Positions 1-8,000 of a stretch of 11,984 nucleotides of DNA are shown here, piece by piece. The DNA comes from Rodentolepis nana (lineage: Eukaryota; Platyhelminthes; Cestoda; Cyclophyllidea; Hymenolepididae). The DNA is taken from the NCBI GenBank assembly GCA_900617975.1, contig UZAE01001692.1, positions 1 to 11,984 of the forward strand, given 5' to 3'. Made by a program: the position numbers and the translations under genes. Positions within the stretch are counted from its first letter, which is position 1; each line of letters opens with the position of its first letter. The notes beneath the pieces were generated by a model. That model had not been told where the DNA came from. It searched no databases and was given only the letters and a program-made list of their open reading frames with translations.

Positions 1-151
1 CCCCCCCACCCTTGGGGGAAGCTGAAATCAAAGTTTAAAGGGTAATGATAAATATCATAAAGCCTGCCATTTGAAATAAATAAATAAATAATTCCTTGAG
101 ATTTGCGCGCTCATCCGTCCGTCATTAGCATATGTCTTCCCTCACTTTTAG
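1..151 (+). other. 3' part of the last intron of the ATM-like gene
   Basis: Non-coding sequence before the FATC exon, ending in a pyrimidine-rich acceptor with AG at 150-151. It contains a copy of the dispersed repeat with a TAAA tail (about 17-92). An open frame running in from position 103 is only intron read-through. Confidence 0.75.
17..92 (+). repeat. Dispersed repeat, copy 1, with (TAAA)n tail
   Basis: GAAGCTGAAATCAAAG leads into TAATGATAA, TATCATAAAG and CCTGCCATTTGAAA, followed by a short TAAA tandem tail. A 3' end with a simple A-rich tandem tail is typical of RTE-like LINEs and their SINEs; the family is not identified. It lies in the last intron of the ATM-like gene and may begin left of the window. 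Confidence 0.6.
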
Positions 152-372
152 ATTCCGTGAATCAATTGGCAGAGAGGGTTCTCTTGACAGTCCGCGACAA
201 GTTGGCGGGTAGAGTAGGCGGCATTGGAAGTGGAGGCCTGGCAAGTTCGGCTTCACATGGAATCTCGTTAGATACCCTTGAACCCGCGGCACACGCAGCC
301 CTTCTTATCCGAGCGGCTACCGACCCTAACAATCTTGGACGAATGTACTTTGGTTGGCAAGCCTATTTATGA
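152..372 (+). CDS. ATM: ATM-like PI3K-related kinase, last exon (FATC domain and stop)
   Basis: This is the 3'-terminal coding exon of a giant serine/threonine kinase of the PIKK family, which signals DNA double-strand breaks in the nucleus. A pyrimidine-rich acceptor ends with AG at 150-151; the exon opens with two bases completing a split codon and runs 72 codons to TGA at 370-372. The peptide has an AERVLLTVRDKLAGR stretch, then a glycine/serine-rich linker, then the FATC signature: LLIRAATDPNNLGRMYFGW followed by QAYL at the very C-terminus. Known ATM proteins end with AERVLMRLQEKL, a short linker and a DPKNLSRLFPGW block, so both the pre-FATC helix and the FATC core favour ATM over ATR, mTOR or SMG1. 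The linker is longer than in vertebrates. The kinase domain must lie upstream of the window. FATC identity is near certain; the choice of ATM is about 0.8. Confidence 0.88.
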
Positions 373-471
373 AAGTGTTCTCAATCCATTTATACCTCAT
401 ATATACGACCAAAATTGTGTCAGTCTTTGGGCTATGTTTACGCATCTATGAAATCCTTTTCTTTTACTAAT

Positions 472-477
472 TTTATT
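472..477 (-). promoter_or_regulatory. Poly(A) signal of the minus-strand membrane protein gene
   Basis: TTTATT on the plus strand reads AATAAA on the minus strand, about 100 bases past the TAA at 576-578. It supports a minus-strand transcript ending inside the 3'UTR of the ATM-like gene. Confidence 0.4.
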
Positions 478-488
478 ACTTGTATAAA

Positions 489-516
489 GGAGGGGATGGA
501 GGGGGGGGGGTGGAGG
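489..516 (+). other. G-rich tract in the ATM-like 3'UTR, quadruplex-capable
   Basis: Runs of G, including an uninterrupted run of ten (501-510), sit just upstream of AATAAA on the transcribed strand. Such tracts can fold as G-quadruplexes in RNA and affect 3'-end processing; that role is inference. Confidence 0.45.
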
Positions 517-517
517 A

Positions 518-523
518 AATAAA
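518..523 (+). promoter_or_regulatory. Poly(A) signal AATAAA of the ATM-like gene
   Basis: A canonical AATAAA lies about 145 bases after the TGA of the FATC exon, directly behind a G-rich tract. It implies a short 3'UTR ending near 535-550, which would cross the 3' end of the opposite-strand gene whose stop is at 576-578. Confidence 0.6.
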
Positions 524-575
524 GCACTTCTAGGATCATCTAGGATCAAGGATGCACCAACTTCAATTTTACTTA

Positions 576-837
576 TTATGATCTATTTGCCCTCACAGCG
601 CCTCGCAGTCCCCAGTTTATCATATGAAAGTGAAGCTTGTCTAAAGCGGCACACGGCGGGAGGATTGTCTGAAAGAAAGAGTAGAGCATTTCTGCTTGTA
701 CAGCAGCCGTACAGGCATCCGAACTACTCGAATCAAGTAGTAAAGGAGTATGGCATCTATAAAAACTGCCGAAGAATGAGACAATCACACCCAAAAGCAA
801 AATGTCGACAATATATGTTAAGACAACAGCGGCAACG
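576..837 (-). CDS. Membrane protein exon 7 (last membrane segment and stop)
   Basis: This exon encodes residues 273-358 and ends with TAA at 578-576. It opens with a strong hydrophobic helix (VAAVVLTYIVDILLLGVIV) followed by FFGSFYRC and a cysteine-containing polar tail. This stretch is visibly richer in G+C than the surrounding intergenic DNA, as expected for coding sequence. A perfect CTCTTTCTTTCAG acceptor inside it (about 680) may split the exon further. Confidence 0.38.
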
Positions 838-2290
838 CTAATAACCAGAGCAAGTTAGTCGACTCTAAGAGGACGATATGACGCTTCTATTCAACACGCA
901 AAGCGGGTATCCATCTCCTACAGAGCGAGGAAGGAGAATCGAAAATGTACTGGGTAGAGGGTGCTTAAAGAATGCACGAACCACATCATGAGTCCTGTGT
1001 TTGCTTGTTTGGTAGCCAAACGAACCTTTCTCATAAAGCACAGTAGAGGTAAGATAATGGGATGATTAGGTGTTTATAGTTTGAACCAGTGATGAGGATT
1101 CTAAGTGAAGACTTCATGCAGTGGAACAATTGATTATAATCTAATGTTTTAGTAGAACAGTTATTAAAATTTGAAAAGGGGCGAAAGATACTTGTTAAAT
1201 TGCAAACGAAAACGTTGGAGCATAATAAGGTGGACGCTAACACGAAAGATCACAAGTAAAAATAAAATCAACCTAACTGGTCAATAGCATCAAACATAAA
1301 GCCAACGTAGTTCGATAACAAATAAATAAATCGGAAAGATTTATTTCAAAACAAAATAATATAAATAATTTACACGGTTAAGGAATCCAATGAAATGAGA
1401 GAAAATGGTGGAATTCCTTTTCGTTACCGACCCCACCGTTTTGTTATTCCACAATATGTATGGAGAATGTTAATGAAGTCAGCTGAACTCATTTTCGTAT
1501 GACTTGGCCATTTTCTAAACACCAAAAAATGAGTGATAAAGGCACAAAATTGATATTCAAAGAGGATAAACAGGAGTGACAACTCACAATATTTCAGTAC
1601 AGCTACTCTGCCAAGGTAAGAGACCAATAAGCGACGGTGAACCAAAAATAAGGGTCAGAGATACAGGCGACATTGGATAGGTACCTTGAAGAGTTTTATC
1701 GATTACACCTGGAGTGATAGGCGTTTTAGATGATGCGATACTTTTTGCAGCCGAAGACAACATATTGTGACCGCTATTTAAGTCTAGAAATTGGACGTTT
1801 GAGGACCGTTCTTTAGAGCAAACTATAGAAGAAAGCATTAATGGAAGCTTGATGTGTTACCTCGATTACAAAGAACGTTTTTGTCGGTACAGTATTCAAT
1901 GCAAATTGCACCATGATTCTTACGGAGGTAGGAGGTTACCATTTTAGATAAATGAACATTGGACACTTTAAATTATTAACTTATTATTCACTTACTTGAC
2001 TTAGCCGTAATTGAAATATCTCTGATTTGAAGATTAATACAAATAATAATCAAATGACATATAGTGGAGATTGATAAATTATCCTCATAGATAACAAATA
2101 AAATATGATCCAATTCTTGAATAGGCTTATTAACCATCAAGAATGGAGTGTCTGTAGAGTTCAGAGAATTGTCGCGGAATCGAGTGAAAATGCTTTTGGG
2201 TTCGAGAACATATGTACAAATCCATACTAAAGTTGCATAGACAAATAATGTTAGAGAGTGCAACACACGGTAAACGACCTTCCATTCCAT
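576..2290 (-). CDS. Unrecognised multi-pass membrane protein, seven-exon model
   Basis: I do not recognise this family. The model joins minus-strand exons 2290-1996, 1965-1861, 1822-1685, 1605-1428, 1029-951, 917-898 and 837-576. They total 1077 coding bases (358 residues plus TAA), and every junction keeps phase. Introns measure 30, 38, 79, 398, 33 and 60 bp with GT...AG borders. Residues 9-29 are a hydrophobic N-terminal helix. A roughly 150-residue loop follows with an NST sequon at 44-46 and cysteines at 120, 124, 131 and 135 (CX3C, six residues, CX3C). Hydrophobic helices recur at about 188-209 and 273-294, with a weaker one near 251-264. The start ATG has A at -3 and G at +4. Exons 1-3 are the best supported. 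Exons 5-7 could be a separate gene, since exon 4 alone reaches a TAA at 1424-1426 with an AATAAA beyond it. Confidence 0.5.
898..917 (-). CDS. Membrane protein exon 6, 20-bp microexon (tentative)
   Basis: Six codons plus two bases (EMDTRF and part of A) between a 33-bp pyrimidine-rich intron (950-918) and a 60-bp intron (897-838). The 60-bp intron carries a CTAAC branch-point match about 20 bases before its TAG. The microexon is what keeps the frame open on both sides. Confidence 0.33.
951..1029 (-). CDS. Membrane protein exon 5 (tentative)
   Basis: This exon encodes residues 240-265, including a moderately hydrophobic NTGLMMWFVHSLSTLYP stretch. The acceptor is ATGAG after a pyrimidine-rich run. 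An in-frame ATG at 1034-1032 means this could instead be the start of a separate small gene. A second frame is also open across this exon. Confidence 0.35.
1030..1427 (-). other. Intron 4 of the membrane gene, or gap between two genes
   Basis: AT-rich, with no convincing coding frame. It contains AATAAA on the minus strand (plus TTTATT at 1340-1345), about 80 bases past the TAA at 1424-1426, which would serve as a poly(A) signal if the upstream gene ends at exon 4. Confidence 0.4.
1428..1605 (-). CDS. Membrane protein exon 4 (second membrane segment)
   Basis: This exon encodes residues 181-238. Just after the acceptor it reads YCELSLLFILFEYQF and continues hydrophobic to LVFRKW, a good transmembrane helix followed by basic residues. 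It either splices at GTAACG (1427) in the phase the next exon needs, or ends one codon later at TAA (1424-1426). Confidence 0.45.
1685..1822 (-). CDS. Membrane protein exon 3
   Basis: This exon encodes residues 135-179 and is reached through a 38-bp intron whose acceptor is TTCTATAG. Only one of three frames stays open, and it is the one that fits the incoming phase. The peptide is serine-rich and polar. The donor GTACCT at 1684 is uncertain: the frame also reads on to a TGA at about 1584, which would give a shorter product. Confidence 0.52.
1861..1965 (-). CDS. Membrane protein exon 2 (cysteine-rich)
   Basis: This exon encodes residues 99-133 and follows a 30-bp intron (1995-1966) ending TTTAAAG. 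It contains CIEYCTDKNVLCNRVC, the last cysteine being completed in the next exon. The donor is GTAACA at 1860. Phase matches both neighbours. Confidence 0.58.
1996..2290 (-). CDS. Membrane protein exon 1
   Basis: This exon encodes residues 1-98 plus one base. ATG is read at 2290-2288. It contains the N-terminal hydrophobic helix and the start of the loop. It ends at a perfect GTAAGT donor (1995-1990 read on the minus strand), the strongest single piece of evidence that the frame is real. Confidence 0.6.
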
Positions 2291-4966
2291 TTTGAACCAT
2301 GCGCAAAGGTTGCTGTACCTATATAAAATTTTGGAATAAATGCTTAAGACTTTGCAACCGAAACAGAAAGATCTATGACATTTTATCAGTAAAATTTAAT
2401 TAAAATTTATTTGGAATCAACCTTATAGATTCCGTTAAATAATAAATTTGGTATTAGAAATGGACCATAAATTTGATTTTCTTTAAAGTTGAAGCAATGT
2501 TTCGGATAACAGATACGTTAATTAAACTCTAATAATTTTTCTCTGTATATGGATTGATCGCTGTACCTGTTTACCATGACTGAGAAGGTTTCCGAACTCA
2601 ATATTATCGAATAATCCCTCCGCACAACACTTGAAGAAGAAACCATGTTAATTTATGTATAAATGTGATAATTCTTAATAGTGTTAGTAATGATAAAAGC
2701 CGTTACAATGATGGCATTGCGTTGCGGGAGCTGACGTGCAAATAAGCCTTAAGTAAACATATGTAAAAGTTGTCCAGCAGAAGGTAGAACATATGGAGTG
2801 AAAAGTGCTAATTACTGTTAATATTAGCTAATAGATCAATTTCAAATTTCGTAGCTTAGCCAAGAATGCCATAGAATGACCCCAAAAATTTAATGCGTTG
2901 TTTAATCTACCGAGTTATATAGACATTAGTCTAAAGTCTAATTAACTAAAAGAATTTTTAAATATATTTTAGACTCAATAAACCCTACAGATCGCTTGTC
3001 GCAGCGCGTATTTCTGTTTAAGGGTAGCATATTTTGTTGATCGCAATTCGTTGTTTATAACCCAACCTCCTATATGGAATGATAAAGTTAACTAAAACAC
3101 AAGCTTAGCGGTCTCAACTCCCATTATATTCCTACAGTAATCCAAAATGGCTATCCTTAATTTAACGGAAAAACAGCAAATAATTTGTTAACTTTTATTT
3201 CGAAATATTTAGAAATGCGGGGAACGATAATTTTCACTACTTTTTGGATGCCCTCCATAAATAGATTAGGCATAAGTTCAAATTTTCAAGTGAACGACAA
3301 ATTTCATCGAAAAATAGAATATTTGAATAGTATTCCAAGAGAAACAGTAATGGTTTTTCACCCTAGGCAAGTTCGTATGAAGATCTAATATCATCAGTAT
3401 GAAACCTTTCATTAGAAAAGTAGCTCCTATGAGAGATGCGAACTTTAATTTTTTTAAATCGCCCTTTAAAGTTTAACTAAGCTATATTTTGCCCATTGGT
3501 GGCAATTTCTAATCTATATTTTAAGTGAATCTAATTTATCTTATTTCATCAGCCCAGCATCCGATTTTAAATTTCAGCTAGACTCGCTTTGACCTTTGTT
3601 AAATTATCACCACACCGCTTTCTGCACTAATTGAGAAAGTAAACAAATCTTTAGCTCTATTACTTTTTTAAGACTGCATATTAAAGGACAGAATTAAATG
3701 GAATTTCGTAACATGGATATTAAAGAAGATAGATCAGTGGATTAGTAGTTTAGTTATTTGACATATGAGGTTTATTTCACAAGTGAATACCAATTTCAAA
3801 TAAGAAAAAAAGCATTTGAGTGTAAACCAATTGACATAAATATATGAGAGAGATTGAAAGAGTGAAGGAGAAATCTAGAAACGAAGAGTGCCATTTTTAG
3901 TTAATTAATTTTAATATAATTTGGCTCATAATTCATAATTGCCCTCCTTGTAGATCGAAGATGCTTCAAAATAAAAGTTCTTTTGTAATATTATCCATTT
4001 TATCCAACAGATGCTTATAGAGAAGAGTTAGAGGGAATAACATTGAGTTTAGTCGTTCACGAAGGATTAAATGAATGTAAAAAATGCATATACTTAAACT
4101 GAGAGAATTAGCAAATAAGGAAAACAGTAGCCTATAGACATGCCGACGGATAGTGTATTAGTATAGAATCATAAAAAACATTTCGATTTTATGACAGTTT
4201 GAGAAGCATTTTTGTATAAACTTAACTCTCATGTAACTGAATGCCGTTGAAAATGGCAATCAATGAAACATGCATTGAAACATTTGTAGTTTTATCTACA
4301 TATAAGGTTCTTTAACATAGGCTGCTGTTATAATCTCACTAGCTTATTCTGAAGTTGGTTCAAACAACATCTAGCAACTAAACTTGAACAAATTAGATAA
4401 AATACAGGAATTAACTATTTCTATAACGATGTCCAGCCCTACAGAAAACGGCAGACGCTCAGAGCTACTGGGAAGCCAGAAGTCAACTAAGGAGATACTG
4501 TCAACCATTCTAATGCCTATATATACATGTGCCTTAACTTTGTGAAGGCAGATAATGATAATATCATAAAGCCTGCAATTTGATATAAATTAATAACATT
4601 TATATCAACAGTTTAAAATTGTTTTATAAGCATCGTTTTCATGGTTGAAAACATCCATTATTGATGCTTTAAGTCACCTTTTAAATAAGAGCATAAGTGG
4701 CAAAATTAATTAAAATAGAATTTGGTTGTTCAGGAAAAAGTTTGGGCAAGTTTAATAGTTTCATGTTCCACAAGAAATTTTTAAAGGCAGAAAAAGTTTA
4801 TTAATGATTTCAAGCTAAAAATGTATAATTTCACTTTCTTATCAATGAATACATGTCCGAATTTCCAACATATCAATTCATAACCTTCAGCCCAAAATCA
4901 GCTGGGTTTGAATTTTTGCATTATCATAGTCAACTGTACTTTTCTAGCCTGTTGTTTTTAACCAAA
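2291..4966. other. Intergenic region between divergent genes
   Basis: AT-rich DNA between the minus-strand membrane gene and plus-strand EFR3. The open frames here are short and show neither splice-consistent extension nor a recognisable domain. A TATA-like TTTTATAT lies about 30-40 bases upstream of the minus-strand ATG (plus 2321-2328). A relic of the dispersed repeat lies at about 4545-4595, preceded by a more G+C-rich stretch (4432-4500) that may be part of the same element. Promoters of both genes presumably lie here, but no core element can be assigned with confidence. Confidence 0.6.
4545..4595 (+). repeat. Dispersed repeat, diverged copy 2
   Basis: Carries TAATGATAATATCATAAAG, then CCTGCAATTTG and an AT-rich tail, matching the copies near 17-92 and 8080-8160 in the same orientation. 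It differs at several positions, so it looks older. Confidence 0.6.
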
Positions 4967-5065
4967 ATGCCTAGGCGCCTGGATGGACGCCTTCTTTTCG
5001 GGTGTGGCCCATGTAGGCCGAAATGGGTAAAGCTCGTTGACAATATTTACACTGGAAATCATTCG
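4967..5065 (+). CDS. EFR3: EFR3 exon 1 (start, lipidation site)
   Basis: Encodes residues 1-33. The ATG at 4967 is preferred over the in-frame ATG at 4853 because known EFR3 proteins begin with a few residues, a cysteine cluster and then a basic KRLVDNI-type motif. Here FGCGPCRPKWVKLVDNIY follows ten residues after the Met. The donor is GTAACT. Confidence 0.9.
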
Positions 5066-8000
5066 GTAACTTTTAATCTTTATAATTTTTTGTTAATTTA
5101 AAGGAAGGAATAGATAAATTAGTATGCCATTGTGCAAGGAAACCAGACAAGTTGGATAATATTGCTAAATATCTTCACAAAAGGTTAACTTCTGATCTTC
5201 ATCACCGAAATTATGCGTAAGATGTTAAATTGCTAACCATTCAGAAATGTTAATATCACTATGGAAGCTATCAGTGCTTTAGTTAACACCTGTTATCGCC
5301 TTAAACTCAATCTTTTCGATTCCTCTTTCTTGAAAATGGTGTTGCAGTTATTAGAAGAAGATTTACCAGAGCTTCAACTCCTTGGAACAAAATCGGTATG
5401 AATATTTATTACATTTTTTACATTCTTGCAGTTTCTTGCATTTTCACAAATCGAAGAAGATGCGCCCAGTTATCACAGGGAATATGATGATTTGGTCGAC
5501 CATTTCACCAGAATGGCTTACTCAAAACTCCCAAATGAAATTGAGAGGAAAAAGTAAGACAATCGTTTTTTATTGTCTACCAATTTACTTTCAGAGTTCG
5601 AGTAGCCGGAATAAAGGGTCTACAAGGAGTTGTACGGAAAACTGCTCGAGGTCAGTTGCGAATGAATGCTCTGCAGATTATGGAGAAAATAATTCCAGCT
5701 CTCCTTTTCAACATCCACGAAAGACCTCCGAATGATGATGAGGCTGATGAATCTGATCCGGGTTGTCAAGCTGTCTTTGTTTTTAAAGATGTCGTTTGCC
5801 GAGCCTCTTTCACAAACCTTATCCCTGTTGTATCTGCCATGATAACGTAGGTCTTCTCTTCTTTTCCCCTATTTTATCACTTTAACGTGATTTTGAATCT
5901 GATTTTTTATTGTTTCTATTTAGCCACTTTGATAACCATCGAATTTGGGTTCCAAGCGATTTTCCACTCCTTGTCTTTGGCTATTTATTGGATTCAATCA
6001 AAGTGAGTATTGGTTAATTATAATTGATTCTAATCTACTTGTTGACACGCTCTTTATTCTCTTATTTTATTCATAGAATATGCAAGTCGCCCACAATCTT
6101 GTAAAGGAATTAATTAAGTATCTCCGTAAAAATGATAACAGACTTACCACTCTTCAACGAATCTCTGTTGTCATGGTAAGTGCACATATTACGTTTATTA
6201 CATGATTTGTGTATTCATATCTCTATCCCGTGCCCGGTTTATACCTTAGATTTATGTGAAAAAAGCATATTCTTCTCTTTATTAATTCTCATACATCTGA
6301 ACTGAATATAAAGCCACTTTGTGAAAGTTAAGGTAATGTGATAGTTCGTTGGTGCGGAATGTCCTATCACACTTATCGATTTTTTCTGATCGAGAGGATA
6401 GCAGTTGTTTCTGTGTCACCGAAAATAGTTAATCTGTGATTGAGCATTCTGTACTGATTCAAACTGTGTTCTTCATTTGCGTATATTAAGTAGATGGAAT
6501 GAAGAGATAAAAGCTATTGATGTCGGTGTTTATGTGCTCATTTTTGGAAAGTGTGCATTCCGTTGGGGTGTCAAATCATTTTGTTGAATATGGAATCCAT
6601 CATTGACGTTAATGATTTGTATTACCATTATATCTACTTGGGAATTTCGGTTTATTTGGGATCCCTAACTTTAAGGTGTATTGAAATGCGGTGTAAATGT
6701 TGAACTGCCCTCTGGTCAAGTATGCAACTAAAAGAAATGCACCCTTTAATAGATTATATCGAACGTTGTTTAGAAACTTCCAATTTATCGATTTATGTAA
6801 TGTGAAAGTGGTTCTCATACATAGCTATCAGTTGCTGTGAACCATGTGCCATGGAGAGTAGTTTCGACTGCGTAATCACATTTCGTCTGATTTTAAAGTA
6901 ACTATTATTTGGGATTAACTCCATCTTTTTTCTTCACGCTCAATATATCATTTGCGTGGTCTTTCTCTTTATCTGATCTTAATTTTTATTAGCTATTTGA
7001 TTTACGAATGTTCTTTCCTTACTTTAGGTTATTGATAAAACAGTTATTACGCTTGCCAAAGGTGCTATTGGTCCTGACGTCTTTCATAATTTCAAGGCTC
7101 TCCTACAGGTAATCAATTTTTTTCCAATTTTTAGCCAAATTTGTTAATTACGCCTTCGCCATATCCATTGACTTCTAGTGGACTTTGTGTTACTGAAATC
7201 AGTCAGTAAATTAAGTCGCTACTTGTGGGATAAAACCAAAACCGATATTGGAACTTTGCCTGGTTCAATTGGTGTGGCTAATTTTTTTGCTATACGCATC
7301 CTCCATGTCATATTAGTGGTCAGTTTTACGCCTAATGCTTTTTTGCAATTTTTGGTAAATAATTTTTAACCGAACTGTTATGCCCTTACTTTAAGACAAA
7401 CAAATTTTGCCGGGACGCGCTCTGCGAGTTGCAAGATATTCATAAAATTTCATCGTGTTTAATATTCCTGTGTTTTGTTGTCATGCTGGACATTCGAGAA
7501 TATTCTTAAGTTGATTTAGTTCGCCTCTAAAATAGTTCAGTCGTGGTTTGGTCGTTACTTGTTTATCCACGTTGTGGTGTGCGATAGACTTACCTCCACT
7601 TGGTGCACCCTGGGCAACGTGTACTCATACGACAATAAGGTCTATTAACTGGGAGTTGACTTCTGACTTCAAACTACCATCACCTCACTGTATGTCATAT
7701 TCCACAACTTACACAGTACTCATCTCACCTTTTCTCTACCTTTGTGTCTGTTCCCTTTTTCTCTACCTTTGTGTCTGTCTGCCTCTTTTTCTCATATTGC
7801 CTTTTCTCTGCCTTTGTGTCTGTCTGTCTCTTTTACATACTTTTTCTCTACCTTTGTGTCTGTCTATCTCTTTTACATCCTGAATCATTATTCTGTCCCC
7901 CTCTCGACTTTTTGCCAATTTCACCTTTTTCTACCTTTGTGTCTGTCTGTCTCTTTTACGTCTGTGGCCACTCTTCTGTTCCCCCTCTCGACATTTTGTG

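Noticed and set aside
578..841. Plus-strand open frame of 87 codons after the kinase gene
   Set aside because: It is antisense to the hydrophobic, splice-consistent minus-strand exon and has no recognisable motif or splice context.
3185..3388. Plus-strand open frame of 67 codons in the intergenic region
   Set aside because: Surrounding composition is AT-rich, there is no domain and no phase-compatible neighbouring exon.
4853..4966. Upstream in-frame ATG giving 38 extra N-terminal residues to EFR3
   Set aside because: The extension has no counterpart in the family, crosses a plausible splice acceptor at 4947, and would bury the lipidated N-terminus.
6338..6370. Inverted repeat GTGATAG/CTATCAC as a possible regulatory hairpin
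   Set aside because: Seven base pairs with a loop of over 15 bases is expected by chance in an 850-bp intron.
6609..6818. Minus-strand open frame inside EFR3 intron 7
   Set aside because: No motif, no splice-consistent extension, and it sits in an intron of a confidently modelled gene.
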